Notes: a model not told the origin generated them from the sequence alone. A stretch of DNA of 64,000 nt from Paracoccaceae bacterium (GCA_902632125.1 CACPBQ010000001.1:172546-236545), one strand, 5' to 3'; shown: positions 7,752-18,694, counted from the first letter of the stretch. Numbers and translations: made by a program.

Positions 7752-10601
7752 ATGCCATTTACACCAACAGATTATTTACCTTACGATTTCGCAAATCGAA
7801 GGCATATTGGCCCCTCACCAGCTGAGATGGCGCATATGCTGGAAACACTTGGCCTATCCGATCTGGATAGCCTTATTGATGAAACTCTTCCAAAATCAAT
7901 ACGCCAAAAGAAACCTTTAAATTTTGGGAAGCCAAAATCTGAGAGAGCTCTTTTAAATCATATGCGTATAACTGCATCTAAGAATAAAGTTCTTACCAGT
8001 CTTATCGGACAAGGCTATCATGGAACGGTTACGCCTCCAGTGATCCAAAGAAATATTTTAGAAAACCCAGCGTGGTATACAGCCTACACACCCTATCAAC
8101 CTGAGATAAGCCAAGGAAGATTAGAAGCTCTCTTAAATTATCAGACGATGATCTCTGACCTTACTGGGCTAGAAATTGCCAATGCGTCTCTGTTAGATGA
8201 AGCTACTGCTTGTGCAGAAGCGATGACCATGGCTGAACGAGTCGCAAAGTCAAAAGAAAAAGCTTTTTTTATCGATGAAAATTGTCATGCTCAAAATATT
8301 GCAGTGATGAAAACAAGAGCTCGTCCTTTAAGCATAGAAATTATTGTTGGTAACCCTGACGATCTCAATCCCTCTGAAGTATTTGGAGCAATTTTTCAAT
8401 ACCCTGGCACATTGGGTCATGTAAAAGATTTTACAAGCCACATTGAGAAACTCCATCAAAATAAAGCTATTGCTGTGATCGCAGCTGATCCTCTTTCTCT
8501 TACTTTATTGAAGGAACCTGGTGCAATGGGAGCAGACATTGCAATTGGTAGCACCCAACGATTTGGAGTCCCAGTAGGCTACGGTGGTCCCCATGCTGCT
8601 TACATGGCGACAAAGGATGCTTACAAAAGATCTATGCCCGGAAGGTTAGTAGGGATTTCGATTGATGCCCAAAATAGAGCAGCATACCGGTTATCGTTAC
8701 AAACACGTGAACAACATATTAGACGTGAAAAAGCGACCTCCAATGTTTGCACGGCGCAAGCGCTTTTAGCAGTTATGGCCTCTTTTTATGCTGTATTTCA
8801 TGGACCAGAAGGGCTTAAAGCTATTGCACAAAGAATACATAGAAAAACAGTTAGACTAGCCAAGGGTTTGGAGTCTGCAGGATTTAAAGTTGAACCCGCC
8901 GCATTTTTTGACACAATTACCGTTGAGGTTGGCCTCATGCAAAAAACTGTCATGGATGCAGCCGTTCGTGAAGGCATTAATCTTCGTGCTGTTGGCAAAA
9001 CAAAAATTGGTATTACGTTGGACGAACGCAGTCGACGAAAAGTTACAGAAGCAGTTTGGCGGGCATTTGGAATAGATCGTAGTGATGATGATCTTTCCCA
9101 CGATTATCGCGTGCCTGATAGCCTGCATCGTAAATCAAAATACCTGGAACACGATGTATTTCATATGAATCGTGCTGAAACTGAAATGATGCGCTACATG
9201 CGTAGATTAGCAGATCGAGATTTGGCGTTAGATCGAGCCATGATTCCTCTTGGCTCCTGTACTATGAAGCTAAACTCTGCAGCCGAGATGATGCCTGTAA
9301 GTTGGCGAGAGTTTTCACTTCTTCATCCTTTTGCCCCAAAAGATCAAGCTCAGGGTTATGAAGAAATGATTTCAGACTTATCATCAAAGCTATGTGAAAT
9401 AACAGGTTACGATGCAATTTCTATGCAACCAAATTCTGGTGCACAAGGTGAATATGCAGGACTGTTAACTATAGCAGAGTTTCATAGGGCAAATGGAAAT
9501 GAGCACAGAAATGTATGTTTAATTCCCACTTCAGCTCATGGAACTAACCCGGCAAGTGCACAAATGGTTGGTTGGAAAGTTATTCCTATTCAGTCTGCTA
9601 AAAACGGTGATATCGACGTAGATGACTTCAGAGAAAAAGCCGAAATATATAAAAATGAGTTGGCTGGCTGTATGATTACTTATCCCTCAACTCATGGGGT
9701 ATTTGAAGAAACAGTGCATGAAGTATGTGCAATCACCCATGAATATGGAGGACAGGTCTATATTGATGGTGCTAATATGAATGCGATGGTGGGATTAAGT
9801 CGACCAGGTGATATTGGCGGTGATGTTAGTCATCTTAATTTACACAAAACATTTTGTATTCCACACGGAGGAGGAGGACCAGGAATGGGTCCTATCGGCG
9901 TGAAAGGCCACCTAAAGCCTCACTTGCCAGGACATCTCGACTTCGGAGGTGGTGCCGGTCCAGTATCTGCTGCTCCTTTTGGTTCCCCTTCATTATTACC
10001 AATTTCATGGGCTTACTGTCTAATGATGGGTGGTGAGGGACTAACCCAAGCCACCAGAGTAGCAATTTTAAATGCAAATTATATAGCCAAGCGATTAGAA
10101 GGATCGTTTGATGTTCTTTATCGAGGGGCAAACGGAAGGGTTGCTCACGAATGTATAATCGACACACGCCCATTTGCCGAAACAGCCGGTGTGAGTGTTG
10201 ATGATATAGCAAAGCGATTAATCGATAGTGGATTTCATGCTCCAACAATGAGCTGGCCAGTAGCAGGAACTCTAATGATTGAGCCCACTGAGTCCGAAAC
10301 AAAAGCAGAATTAGATCGATTTTGTGATGCCATGCTGTCTATCAGAAATGAGATACGATTAATTGAAGAGGGTAAATATCCTAAAGATAATAATCCACTT
10401 TGTAATGCCCCGCATACTGTTCAGGATCTTGTTGGCGCTTGGGAAAGACCTTACTCACGCGAACAGGGATGTTTCCCACCTGGCGCTTTTAAAGTTGATA
10501 AATATTGGCCTCCAGTAAATAGAATTGATAATGTTCATGGAGATCGCCATCTTATCTGTACTTGTCCACCAATGTCAGAATATGCAGAGGCGGCTGAGTA
10601 G
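7752..10601 (+). CDS. gcvP: Glycine dehydrogenase (decarboxylating), single-chain P protein
   Basis: The PLP enzyme that decarboxylates glycine and loads the aminomethyl group on lipoyl-GcvH. It is the fused homodimer type (949 residues, not split GcvPA/GcvPB). The N-terminal half carries [15 protein letters not shown], and the C-terminal half carries the cofactor lysine in [24 protein letters not shown] precedes the ATG. It is the last gene of the riboswitch-controlled operon and ends just before a strong palindromic terminator. The lpd (L protein) gene is not in the window. Confidence 0.98.
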   Translation: MPFTPTDYLPYDFANRRHIGPSPAEMAHMLETLGLSDLDSLIDETLPKSIRQKKPLNFGKPKSERALLNHMRITASKNKVLTSLIGQGYHGTVTPPVIQRNILENPAWYTAYTPYQPEISQGRLEALLNYQTMISDLTGLEIANASLLDEATACAEAMTMAERVAKSKEKAFFIDENCHAQNIAVMKTRARPLSIEIIVGNPDDLNPSEVFGAIFQYPGTLGHVKDFTSHIEKLHQNKAIAVIAADPLSLTLLKEPGAMGADIAIGSTQRFGVPVGYGGPHAAYMATKDAYKRSMPGRLVGISIDAQNRAAYRLSLQTREQHIRREKATSNVCTAQALLAVMASFYAVFHGPEGLKAIAQRIHRKTVRLAKGLESAGFKVEPAAFFDTITVEVGLMQKTVMDAAVREGINLRAVGKTKIGITLDERSRRKVTEAVWRAFGIDRSDDDLSHDYRVPDSLHRKSKYLEHDVFHMNRAETEMMRYMRRLADRDLALDRAMIPLGSCTMKLNSAAEMMPVSWREFSLLHPFAPKDQAQGYEEMISDLSSKLCEITGYDAISMQPNSGAQGEYAGLLTIAEFHRANGNEHRNVCLIPTSAHGTNPASAQMVGWKVIPIQSAKNGDIDVDDFREKAEIYKNELAGCMITYPSTHGVFEETVHEVCAITHEYGGQVYIDGANMNAMVGLSRPGDIGGDVSHLNLHKTFCIPHGGGGPGMGPIGVKGHLKPHLPGHLDFGGGAGPVSAAPFGSPSLLPISWAYCLMMGGEGLTQATRVAILNANYIAKRLEGSFDVLYRGANGRVAHECIIDTRPFAETAGVSVDDIAKRLIDSGFHAPTMSWPVAGTLMIEPTESETKAELDRFCDAMLSIRNEIRLIEEGKYPKDNNPLCNAPHTVQDLVGAWERPYSREQGCFPPGAFKVDKYWPPVNRIDNVHGDRHLICTCPPMSEYAEAAE

Positions 10602-10604
10602 AGT

Positions 10605-10634
10605 TTTGCTCAAGACAAATTTGTCTTGAGCAAA
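10605..10634. terminator. 30-base perfect palindrome, bidirectional terminator
   Basis: TTTGCTCAAGACAAA is followed directly by its exact complement and flanked by TTTT on one side and A-rich sequence on the other. It lies between the convergent gcvP and the MetE-like gene, so it can end transcription from both sides. Confidence 0.85.
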
Positions 10635-10653
10635 TTTTAAAACCACTAAAATT

Positions 10654-11781
10654 TTAGTGCAGAACTAAAGCAGCGCCTTGCGAAAGTGAGTTTAATTTCG
10701 CATAGGCTATTTCTGGGTCGACTGCTCCAAATCCCGCAAACGTTCCAAAACCACAATCACTTCCAGCAATAACTCTATTTCCACCAACTATATCAACAAA
10801 CTTTCTGATTCTTTGCGCGACTAATTCAGGATGCTCCACAAAATTTGTTGTGGTATCCACAACTCCTGGTACGAGTATTTTATCATTTGGTATGTCATGT
10901 TTTCTATCTTGAAAGACAGTCCACTCATGGCCGTGGCGAGGATTTGAAGTTTCAAATAACAAATATTTAGCCTTAGCTGCCATCAGTGTATCAAACATTT
11001 TTGACATTGGTATATCGCAGATATGAGGTCCTTCATAATTTCCCCAACAAATATGTATTCGTACTTTTTCTGAAGGAATTTCTGATAACGCAAAATTTAG
11101 GGCATCAATATGCAGACCGGCCACCTTAATAAATTCTTTATCGGTTAAATCATTAAAAAGCATGTGCCGTGAAAGAGCTAAGTCGGGACAATCGAGCTGA
11201 AGATCCAAACCAGATGAAACTATCGTTTCATACTCATCTTTCATAGCGTAGGCTAAAGCCTCTAAGTAAAGCTCTCGAGTTTTGTAAAAATCGTTTTGAA
11301 GAAACAAGGAAATAACTCCAGGAGATGCTGCGTTCATAAAACCTCGAGTAATTTTGTGTTCATCCATAGCTGCCTTGAGGTTATTAATGTCCTTTTCTAA
11401 CTCACCTTGACCCTTTGATTTCACTTCTCCAACGCACATCGGCCTAGAGTAAGTAGGCGTACCTCCATCATTGGCTAAACGTTCAAGAAAACTTGGAAAT
11501 TTTTTTAAATCTGCTGGAGCATTTCTAGGACTATCACCGTCAAATCCAGTATACCTATCTTTTACATACGTCGCATAGCTTATTTTTGACGTTTCTCCAT
11601 CACTTACAATGTCTACTCCAACTTCTTTCTGGCGCCTCACAGTTTCGGAAACTGATCGGGTCATACATTCATCAAATGCACCTTGGTCAAATTCATTTCC
11701 TTTCTCCCGGGCAAATATAAAATCTACAACTGCTTGTGAGCGCGGCAGAGAACCGACATGTGAAGTGAGTATTTTATCCAT
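10654..11781 (-). CDS. Cobalamin-independent methionine synthase (MetE C-terminal)-like protein
   Basis: A 375-residue protein resembling only the C-terminal catalytic barrel of MetE (UROD/MetE-like fold). It keeps the zinc-ligand pattern: His-x-Cys in RIHICWGNYEG, Glu in LLFETSNPRH and Cys in IAGSDCGFGTFAG. It lacks the N-terminal folate-binding half of full MetE (about 750 residues), so it probably moves a methyl or alkyl group, or cleaves a thioether, on another substrate. It is the last gene of the long LacI-containing minus-strand run, 33 bases after the bicupin gene. Actual substrate unknown. Confidence 0.85.
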   Translation of the reverse strand: MDKILTSHVGSLPRSQAVVDFIFAREKGNEFDQGAFDECMTRSVSETVRRQKEVGVDIVSDGETSKISYATYVKDRYTGFDGDSPRNAPADLKKFPSFLERLANDGGTPTYSRPMCVGEVKSKGQGELEKDINNLKAAMDEHKITRGFMNAASPGVISLFLQNDFYKTRELYLEALAYAMKDEYETIVSSGLDLQLDCPDLALSRHMLFNDLTDKEFIKVAGLHIDALNFALSEIPSEKVRIHICWGNYEGPHICDIPMSKMFDTLMAAKAKYLLFETSNPRHGHEWTVFQDRKHDIPNDKILVPGVVDTTTNFVEHPELVAQRIRKFVDIVGGNRVIAGSDCGFGTFAGFGAVDPEIAYAKLNSLSQGAALVLH

Positions 11782-11814
11782 TTGTAAGCATCCCCCATTT
11801 AAATGAAAAAATTT

Positions 11815-12780
11815 TTAGCCTTTCCAGGTGTGGCCAGCTGGATCATTGTTTCCTTTGATTTGATACAATGCAGCTTCACCAGTAACTGCAGGTACAATGG
11901 AATGCTTCAAATCTGCCGGGATAGACATTGTATCGCCTGGCGCCAAAACGGCTGAATCTGCATCCCAAGAAATACGCCAATGACCACGTACTGGCATAAG
12001 TACGGATGGAAATTTGTGACTTTTCTGTTTCTCATTGGCAGATCCTCGAGTAATAAAATTAACTTCAAAACCGGGTTTGTCCCTAAGTAATCCATTTTCT
12101 CCTATTACATTTACTGGTTTCTTATCTGACAACGAAAACATATCCCAATATCGAGCCACATGATTTGGAACTACGTCTAGCGTTGTTAACTCTGGCCTCT
12201 TAGCGAGTTCGTCACTTTTCATTACTGGCATAGGACCTATGCCATCTGGTAACTTTTCACCCTTCTTTTGGTCATATAGTTTTCCATTTTCACCAAGAAT
12301 TAAACCGTGTTCTGCCGCATCTTCAATAACTTGAGGAGCCCAGTGAACCCCACCCCCAGCATCATCGCCACCTAGAATAGCCATAATCATGCCGTACTCG
12401 GTACCTATATTTTCAAAGCCCCTGAAGATACCCGTGGGAATATTAATAATATCGCCTTGCTCAAGCACTACTTCTCCTGCATTACCCCACCTCCCCCAAA
12501 AGAACCGCCACCGACCTGAAAGCACAAAGAAAACCTCGGCAGTATTATGGTCATGAAGAGAATTCCGGCACTTTGGTGGTTGACCCGCCGCACCAATATT
12601 GAAGCCATGTGGAATAGCGATGTGAACATGTTGATCTGGGCTTTCTGAAACACCCCCACCAATTATAGTAAAATTTTCTTTTTGATTACTTCCTGGCGTA
12701 TGCGCATCAATAAATGCGGTTTTGCATGGAACTAATTCACCGTAGCGGACGATACGATCAGCCATTGTATATTGCGTCAT
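11815..12780 (-). CDS. Bicupin-domain protein
   Basis: Two cupin barrels lie in 321 residues. The first has a metal-type motif (LHDHNTAEVFFVLSGRWRFF, then GDIINIPTGIFRGFEN). The second (about residues 220-320, LMPVRGHWRISWD and PGDTMSIPADLKHSI) has lost most of its histidines. Bicupins of this kind are often small-molecule dioxygenases or isomerases, but no substrate can be named. GGGAG precedes the ATG. It sits between a SnoaL-like protein and the MetE-like protein in the LacI operon, so it probably belongs to the same catabolic pathway. Confidence 0.8.
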   Translation of the reverse strand: MTQYTMADRIVRYGELVPCKTAFIDAHTPGSNQKENFTIIGGGVSESPDQHVHIAIPHGFNIGAAGQPPKCRNSLHDHNTAEVFFVLSGRWRFFWGRWGNAGEVVLEQGDIINIPTGIFRGFENIGTEYGMIMAILGGDDAGGGVHWAPQVIEDAAEHGLILGENGKLYDQKKGEKLPDGIGPMPVMKSDELAKRPELTTLDVVPNHVARYWDMFSLSDKKPVNVIGENGLLRDKPGFEVNFITRGSANEKQKSHKFPSVLMPVRGHWRISWDADSAVLAPGDTMSIPADLKHSIVPAVTGEAALYQIKGNNDPAGHTWKG

Positions 12781-12817
12781 TTATTTACTCCCAAAATCTA
12801 CGATTGTGATAAAAAAT

Positions 12818-13804
12818 TTAAACCCCATGTTTTAGAAAGATTTGTTTCCAAACTGCAGTTTCATCAAACAAAGTCCATTCGCGACGGATCTTTGGGGTAT
12901 TGCCTGAAACGGCTCCAAATTCGACGTGTGTTGCACCAAAGATATAAACTTCAGCACCAGTTGGAGCGCCAAAACTACCCCAACCTGCATGTTTGCCATA
13001 TAGAGACCATCGAAGTGCAGCACGGGGTGGCATAAATGGGTCTTCTCTACCAATTTGGTGATGAATTTCAAATTTTGCATCGGGAAATGAAGCACGAAGC
13101 CCCATCCAGAACTGATCCGCGCCGTCATGAGATAAAGAACTTATGCCTCCCGGATATTCTAAATTCGCCGCTCGATCATATTCGCTAGGAATAGCTGCAA
13201 AATCTGCATTCATAATTCGACTAAGGATATCAGCAAATTTTTGTCCCCATTCATTATCATTTCCTGAACCAATATAAGGACCCTTAACATCATCCTTTGG
13301 TACAAATGGCTTAACACAATTTTCTACGCCACCTTCTTTTTCTATCAAACTTCGAGCATAATCTTTAGGTAGAATACCAAGTTGTCGCACTATTGCACCC
13401 TGATCACGGATTAACCATTCATCATCAATTTGATTATTACGTGCATGGCAATCTGCAACAATTCTGTAATTAAGTTTTTTGCCGGTAGGCTCTCCATAAA
13501 TGCCCGGACGAGAATGCGTAGCCGTTGAGTGCAATCTATGAGAACTCAACATTCCTTCTTCTGGAGTGCCTGACCAGATTACGTCCTCCCCATAAAGTGT
13601 ACGGTCGGGAAATTCGGCTAAGGTTGCCATGGTCGCGGCGATTACTTTTTCATTTCCAATCACAATCGATCCAGGTGACCTTACAATAATATTTGGTGCG
13701 TAGTACTCATGGAGTGTGGAAATACCACGCTCCTCCCAAATTTCTTTTGTAATTCCAATAATATATTCAGGAAAACTTTTATATTTATCGCTAAAACCAT
13801 ACAT
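12818..13804 (-). CDS. SnoaL/NTF2-fold protein, double domain
   Basis: A 328-residue protein with two SnoaL-like (NTF2-fold, polyketide-cyclase-type) halves: about 15-150 (IWEERGISTLHEYYAPNI) and about 190-320 (ADFAAIPSEYDRAANLEYPGG, DQFWMGLRASFPDAKFEI). It is the most divergent of the four SnoaL proteins in this locus. SnoaL proteins act as cyclases, isomerases or hydrolases on small hydrophobic or sugar-like substrates; no substrate is shown here. AGGAGA precedes ATG 13804, and the gene follows the LacI gene by 10 bases. Confidence 0.8.
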   Translation of the reverse strand: MYGFSDKYKSFPEYIIGITKEIWEERGISTLHEYYAPNIIVRSPGSIVIGNEKVIAATMATLAEFPDRTLYGEDVIWSGTPEEGMLSSHRLHSTATHSRPGIYGEPTGKKLNYRIVADCHARNNQIDDEWLIRDQGAIVRQLGILPKDYARSLIEKEGGVENCVKPFVPKDDVKGPYIGSGNDNEWGQKFADILSRIMNADFAAIPSEYDRAANLEYPGGISSLSHDGADQFWMGLRASFPDAKFEIHHQIGREDPFMPPRAALRWSLYGKHAGWGSFGAPTGAEVYIFGATHVEFGAVSGNTPKIRREWTLFDETAVWKQIFLKHGV

Positions 13805-13814
13805 TAAAATTCTC

Positions 13815-14834
13815 CTAGATCGATTTCTGGCAAGTGGATGACCTAATAACTAACGGGCTATCAATTTGAAGTTTGACTGGATCAGAGGAATTTGGATTCT
13901 CTATCCGGTTCAAAATTGTGTTCACAGTTTCTCGAACCATCAAGTTCGCACGCTGTCTTACTGTTGTAAGATCATAGGACCTCCATGAAGCCGGTGGAAC
14001 ATCATCATATCCTATGACTGAAACGTCCTTGGGAATACTTAATCCGATTTCATATCTTAAAATATCCATGACGATGAACGCCATATGGTCATTTGCTACA
14101 AAAACAGCGTCCGGGCGTTCAACTTTAGATTTATCAAACATTTCGAAAGTAGCTGCCTTGGTTCTTTCCGCTCTGAAATTTCCAACCTTCCGAGAGAACA
14201 CTGAAAGACCACTATCTGAAATTTCTTTGTTGAAACCTGCTTCCCTATCTCGCTGGGTTGATGCACCTTCCCAGCCAGCTATGTAACCGATCTTCTGGTG
14301 GCCTAAATCAATTAATAATCGAGCAGCCTTTCGCCCTCCCTCAAAATTATTCGATGTAATTGACGAAATATCATCCATATCTTGTGAGCGATTAAACAAA
14401 ACAACAGGTACTCCAGCTGCTTGACATCGTGAACCAACTTCTGATGAAAGCGCTACAGAGGCCATCACAATACCGTCAACTTGATAATCTAAGATTTCTT
14501 CGACCACTGAGCTAACATTACCAGCCGTTTGTGAAGCCATAAAAATTAAAACGTGATAGCCACGTTCTTGAAAGGCATTAGAAAGTTTTTCCAGTGCTTC
14601 AGGATAAAAATAGTTTTCAAGATATGCAACGACTAAACCAATAATTCGGCTTTTTCCGGACACCATTGCACGAGCTAAAATATTAGGTCGATACCCTAGC
14701 TCACTTGCTGCAATTTTCACTTTTTCAGCTGTTTTTGCAGAAACGGACGCTCCTGGAGTGTAAAATCGACTGACTGCAGATTGCGAAACACCAGCTCTCT
14801 TTGCCACTTGAGATGAAGTTATTCGATCGACCAT
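13815..14834 (-). CDS. LacI family transcriptional regulator
   Basis: A repressor of 339 residues. The N-terminal LacI helix-turn-helix and hinge (TSSQVAKRAGVSQSAVSRFY ... ASELGYRPNILARAM) is followed by a periplasmic-binding-protein-like sensor domain (IIGLVVAYLENYFYPEAL, VFVANDHMAF, SVIGYDDVPPA) that binds a sugar or sugar-like inducer. It is embedded mid-operon, one base after the upstream SnoaL stop, so it is translationally coupled and made with its targets. The best candidate operator is the near-palindrome at 22150-22169 in the divergent promoter region; such negative feedback is common for LacI catabolic regulators. Confidence 0.93.
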   Translation of the reverse strand: MVDRITSSQVAKRAGVSQSAVSRFYTPGASVSAKTAEKVKIAASELGYRPNILARAMVSGKSRIIGLVVAYLENYFYPEALEKLSNAFQERGYHVLIFMASQTAGNVSSVVEEILDYQVDGIVMASVALSSEVGSRCQAAGVPVVLFNRSQDMDDISSITSNNFEGGRKAARLLIDLGHQKIGYIAGWEGASTQRDREAGFNKEISDSGLSVFSRKVGNFRAERTKAATFEMFDKSKVERPDAVFVANDHMAFIVMDILRYEIGLSIPKDVSVIGYDDVPPASWRSYDLTTVRQRANLMVRETVNTILNRIENPNSSDPVKLQIDSPLVIRSSTCQKSI

Positions 14835-14835
14835 T

Positions 14836-15888
14836 CTAAGTCACCGCCTCTGAAAGAGAAACTCTGCCTAATATGCGTGCTTTATTAAACTCCTTAAGGC
14901 GTTTAAAAACATCCACTCCAAGTTGGAAGTAAACGTCAAGCAAATCGATTAGAACCCAGTTTTCACGTATTAGACCATCTTCAATTCGCCAAAAATCTAG
15001 GGAGCACATGGTTATTTTTTTGCCAGTTGGCGCTATACCCATCCAGCCATCATTGATTACTGTCTGGATCATATCTGGCCAGCCTGTTACAGCAACATAT
15101 TCAGCATCCCCAAAAAAATGAAAGATAATTTCATCATTATACATACCACGATCGGGCATCGCATTTAAAAATGGAATTTGATGCCAATTCCTAAAACCTG
15201 CAATGCCACGCCCAGTACCTATACCAGCGGGCCCATACCAGTTCATTCTAGGATGCCAAAACTTTGCCATTTGCATAACTTCTGGGGCACCTTGGCTGGG
15301 GTGGCGTTTCATATGGTCCAGCATTTCAATAACTAAATTACAAGATTTTTTAGACTTTTTTTCATCCCATGGGCCTTTAACTTGGCCGTCGAGAGAAGCA
15401 GGGCCTGGAATATGATATTCTAACCCAAGAGACGGAGACATCGGCCAAGCATTGGCTTGAATCATAAGCTCGGGGATGTCCCATAATGCTTGGATCTCCA
15501 CAATTTTTTCTTCTTCAAACCTAAAGAATTCATGAAACCGCATGTGCGCAAGATGCCCAGTTGCTGGAATATCAAGCCAAGGCGCAACAAATGTCCCCGA
15601 GTAGTGACCACCACATCCAACCCAGTGATTACTCTGTTCTGTCTCTCCCCCCATAACAATCCAATCTCTTCTTTCAAGATCTGGGAAAGCATCTATTAAA
15701 GGGGTATAACAACTATTAAAAAAAGATTGTGGGCCAGTTATATCTTTAAATGGAAATGGCATCCTGATTTTTGCATCGGGATCAATCAGTTTTTCTAATT
15801 CAAATCTGACTAACTCTTCGTCAAAATTATACATCGCCGCCCTGAGGGGGGAAAGTAGCTCCTTATTTTTTGAATGGATACAATTCAT
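14836..15888 (-). CDS. SnoaL/NTF2-fold protein, double domain
   Basis: A 350-residue protein with two SnoaL-like domains: about 10-155 (ATGHLAHMRFHEFFRFEEEKI) and about 190-340 (MNWYGPAGIGTGRGIAGF, APTGKKITMCSLDFWRIEDG). It shares blocks with the 22234 protein (MVWWGPSGIGA, LPATGKVGEFRVIDIYRR) and the 17230 protein ([20 protein letters not shown]), so these three are paralogues. The order between the HisD-like enzyme and LacI places it in the same pathway. Catalytic residues cannot be named with confidence. The start lacks a clear ribosome site, 29 bases after the HisD-like stop. Confidence 0.82.
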   Translation of the reverse strand: MNCIHSKNKELLSPLRAAMYNFDEELVRFELEKLIDPDAKIRMPFPFKDITGPQSFFNSCYTPLIDAFPDLERRDWIVMGGETEQSNHWVGCGGHYSGTFVAPWLDIPATGHLAHMRFHEFFRFEEEKIVEIQALWDIPELMIQANAWPMSPSLGLEYHIPGPASLDGQVKGPWDEKKSKKSCNLVIEMLDHMKRHPSQGAPEVMQMAKFWHPRMNWYGPAGIGTGRGIAGFRNWHQIPFLNAMPDRGMYNDEIIFHFFGDAEYVAVTGWPDMIQTVINDGWMGIAPTGKKITMCSLDFWRIEDGLIRENWVLIDLLDVYFQLGVDVFKRLKEFNKARILGRVSLSEAVT

Positions 15889-15917
15889 TTTTAACCCATT
15901 TTCATTAATCTGCTAAG

Positions 15918-17228
15918 TTACTCTGCAGCTGTTCCATAAGGGATATTTTTGCCGCCATAACGTCTGACACGAATGTTGCATTGTTCAGCATGACCGACAA
16001 AGCCTTCAAGCATGCATAGTCGGGAACCATATTCACCAACTAACTTTGCGGCTTCATCAGTCTCGATCTTCTGATAACTGTGAGTTTTAAGAAACTTCCC
16101 TACCCACAGCCCACCTGTGTACCGACCGGCTTTTTTTGTTGGAAGAGTATGGTTTGTACCAATTACTTTATCACCATTTGCAACATTGGTTCGCGGCCCT
16201 AAAAATAAAGCACCGTACGAATGCATATTTTCAAGGTACCAATCATCACGATCAGTCATAATTTGAACATGTTCATATGCCATATCGTTTGCAACTGACA
16301 GCATCTCTTCGTGTGTATCGCAAAGAATCATGTCTCCATAATTCTCCCAACTGGCAGATGCTGTTTCAGAAGTAGGAAGAATTTCTAAAATTCGCTCTAT
16401 CTCAACTAATGTTTCGCGAGCTAGTTTTTCACTGCAAGTTATCATCGCGGCAGGTGAATTATAGCCGTGCTCTGCTTGACCTAATAAATCTGTTGCACAT
16501 ATTTCAGCATCAACTGTTTCGTCTGCAATCACCATTGTCTCAGTTGGCCCAGCAAATAAATCAATGCCAACTCGCCCATAGAGTTGACGTTTTGCCTCAG
16601 CGACAAACGCATTTCCAGGGCCGACCAACATGTGAACCGGTTCAATAGTTTCTGTTCCAATTGCCATAGCTCCGACTGCTTGAATTCCGCCCATAACATA
16701 AATTTCATGTGCACCACCCATATGCATAGCAGCCACAATAGCAGGGTGAGGCTCTCCATTTACCGGTGGTGCTGATGCAATAATTCGAGGGACACCAGCG
16801 ACAGACGCAGTCAAAACTGACATATGCGCTGAAGCAACCATTGGAAATTTTCCCCCAGGAACATAGCATCCAACGGATTGAACAGGGATATTGCGATGAC
16901 CTAGAATAACACCAGGCATAGTTTCAATTTCGATGTCGGTCATGGAGGCACGCTGCGCCTTGGCAAAGTTTTTGATCTGCAGCTGTGCAAATTTTATATC
17001 ATCCATATCACGCGCAGAAACCTTCTGCATGGCTGCATCAATTTCGCTTTTAGTTAATTTAAATTTAATTGGGGCATAGTTGTCGAATTTCTTACTTAAT
17101 TGACGAACAGCCGCATCTCCATTTTTTTCAATTTCGAAAAGTGTTGCCTCCACAACTTCTCGAACTTTTGCATCCTCTGCAGCTTTTTCGATTTCTGTTT
17201 TTGATTTCTTAAGAACATTAATAGCCAT
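15918..17228 (-). CDS. Histidinol-dehydrogenase-family NAD-dependent alcohol dehydrogenase
   Basis: A HisD-fold enzyme of 436 residues. All expected catalytic elements are present: Gln and His zinc ligands in [12 protein letters not shown], the Glu-His pair in MAYEHVQIM, Asp in [14 protein letters not shown] and the C-terminal His in [25 protein letters not shown] replaces the FAGPSE of many true HisDs, and no his genes are nearby, so a catabolic role is likelier. HisD relatives include sulfopropanediol 3-dehydrogenase HpsN, making DHPS-like diols one possible substrate class. GAGGAG precedes MAINVLKK; the longer track start at 17315 overlaps the upstream gene and is rejected. One base separates it from that gene. 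Confidence 0.85.
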   Translation of the reverse strand: MAINVLKKSKTEIEKAAEDAKVREVVEATLFEIEKNGDAAVRQLSKKFDNYAPIKFKLTKSEIDAAMQKVSARDMDDIKFAQLQIKNFAKAQRASMTDIEIETMPGVILGHRNIPVQSVGCYVPGGKFPMVASAHMSVLTASVAGVPRIIASAPPVNGEPHPAIVAAMHMGGAHEIYVMGGIQAVGAMAIGTETIEPVHMLVGPGNAFVAEAKRQLYGRVGIDLFAGPTETMVIADETVDAEICATDLLGQAEHGYNSPAAMITCSEKLARETLVEIERILEILPTSETASASWENYGDMILCDTHEEMLSVANDMAYEHVQIMTDRDDWYLENMHSYGALFLGPRTNVANGDKVIGTNHTLPTKKAGRYTGGLWVGKFLKTHSYQKIETDEAAKLVGEYGSRLCMLEGFVGHAEQCNIRVRRYGGKNIPYGTAAE

Positions 17229-17229
17229 A

Positions 17230-17769
17230 TCAACTACTCCTCGTACCTGGCCGAGGTGCATTTTTTTCACCCCGATCATAAACTTCCCAACCGCGTCCAT
17301 TGAACAAATCAACACCTAGTTGCGACGCAACGTGCGCGAAATCAACGTTGACCCAATTGTCTACTATTTTCCCATCTACAACCTTCCAAAAATCCATATA
17401 GCGAATTTCTACTCGCTTACCGGTTGCAGCAATTCCAAGAAACTCCCCACTGTGAGTGGCTTCTTGACGTCCAAATGCTGCACCCCACTCGCCCATAAAT
17501 ATACGCCCCTCATCAATACAAATTTTATCTGAAAACGCTGCCTGAAAGGGCCTTTGCCAATTATCCTGAAATTCTTTCAAGCCAACTTTGGTTCCACAAC
17601 CTTGGTTACCAATCCAACGGAAACCTTCAGAAAAAAATTCCCCGATGTCGTCAATTCTGTGGTCATTTAACCCATCTACCATACTCTCAATAACCCGTCG
17701 TGTTTCATCAGTTTTTGAAAGATCAGTATTCCTTGTCAGTGCAGCTTGTTCTGGGCGCGATCCCTTCAT
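17230..17769 (-). CDS. SnoaL/NTF2-fold protein, single domain
   Basis: A 179-residue, single-domain SnoaL-like protein. It matches the C-terminal half of the two-domain paralogues at 14836 and 22234 ([18 protein letters not shown] ... [17 protein letters not shown] ... [17 protein letters not shown]). GGGAGG precedes the ATG. It lies between the ABC permease gene and the HisD-like gene. A ketosteroid-isomerase-like or cyclase-like activity is possible; nothing in the sequence fixes the substrate. Confidence 0.82.
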   Translation of the reverse strand: MKGSRPEQAALTRNTDLSKTDETRRVIESMVDGLNDHRIDDIGEFFSEGFRWIGNQGCGTKVGLKEFQDNWQRPFQAAFSDKICIDEGRIFMGEWGAAFGRQEATHSGEFLGIAATGKRVEIRYMDFWKVVDGKIVDNWVNVDFAHVASQLGVDLFNGRGWEVYDRGEKNAPRPGTRSS

Positions 17770-17812
17770 TTGTTACGCCTCCCTAAGAAAAGAAATTTAA
17801 TAAAATGTCCTC

Positions 17813-18694
17813 TCATCCTTTTACTGCTCCAGCCGTAAGACCACTCACTATTTGTCTTTGAAAAAACATAACCAAAACAAACAAAGGGGCTGCAGCTGAA
17901 ACAACGGCCGCAACAGCAAACATTACGTTACCTTCAGTATAGGTTGTACCTAAAAATGCAGCAATTTGGGGCACCATGGTACGGTTTTCCTCAGACAATA
18001 ACATGGACGTTATTGCAAAGTCATTATAAGCTAAAAGAAAGCTAAAGAGTCCTGTTGTGATTACCCCAGGCCACATTACAGGAATTATCACTAGTCGGAA
18101 TGCCTTGAATTGAGAACAGCCATCTACTTTCGCACTTTCATCAAGCTCTTTTGGTATATTTTGAAAAAAGGAATGTAACATCCAGAGAGTAAAAGGCTGA
18201 TTTATCGCAACTAATACTATGATGGTAGTTGGCAAAATACCCCAAACATTCCACTCAAAAAATGGTAACATATAACCTGAAACTAAAGTAATCGGTGGCA
18301 TTGCTCGGAAAATTAAAGCTGCAATGAGCAAAATGAGCGTATAACGATAACCTGAGCGAGATAATGCATACCCACCTAGAGTTCCAATTGTCAAAGATGT
18401 ACAGACGACAAAAAAACAAACAATAAATGTGTTTATCACGTTTCGCCAAAATTCCTCTTTAATCCAAGCACCCTCATAACCAGCATCCGTAAAAGGCTGC
18501 CCGTACTCGGCGATCGTCCGCTCGCCTGTCAATGCATCCGTCCAATTAGCAACTGAAAAAAAGTCAAGTTCTACTTTAAAACTTCCCCAAAAAGTCCAAA
18601 CAAAAGGAAAGGCTGCAACTAATAACCAAAGAGCAGCAAAAATATATATAATTATACGAAGACTTAACGACCGTCTTTTAGAGGCAAGTGTCAT
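17813..18694 (-). CDS. Carbohydrate ABC transporter permease (MalG/UgpE type)
   Basis: An inner-membrane permease with six predicted transmembrane segments and the EAA-type ATPase contact loop (PKELDESAKVDGCSQFKAFRLVIIP). The usual MalG start MTLASKRR at 18694 is chosen over the track start: its ATG overlaps the upstream permease stop as ATGA. It pairs with the 18691-19722 permease, the 19777 binding protein and the 21080 ATPase as a CUT1-type importer for a sugar, polyol or similar solute. Confidence 0.9.
   Translation of the reverse strand: MTLASKRRSLSLRIIIYIFAALWLLVAAFPFVWTFWGSFKVELDFFSVANWTDALTGERTIAEYGQPFTDAGYEGAWIKEEFWRNVINTFIVCFFVVCTSLTIGTLGGYALSRSGYRYTLILLIAALIFRAMPPITLVSGYMLPFFEWNVWGILPTTIIVLVAINQPFTLWMLHSFFQNIPKELDESAKVDGCSQFKAFRLVIIPVMWPGVITTGLFSFLLAYNDFAITSMLLSEENRTMVPQIAAFLGTTYTEGNVMFAVAAVVSAAAPLFVLVMFFQRQIVSGLTAGAVKG

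Noticed and set aside
15918-17228. HisD-family gene as the histidine-biosynthesis enzyme
   Set aside because: No other his genes are nearby, FAGPTE replaces FAGPSE, and the context is an import/catabolic operon. A true hisD elsewhere cannot be excluded or shown.
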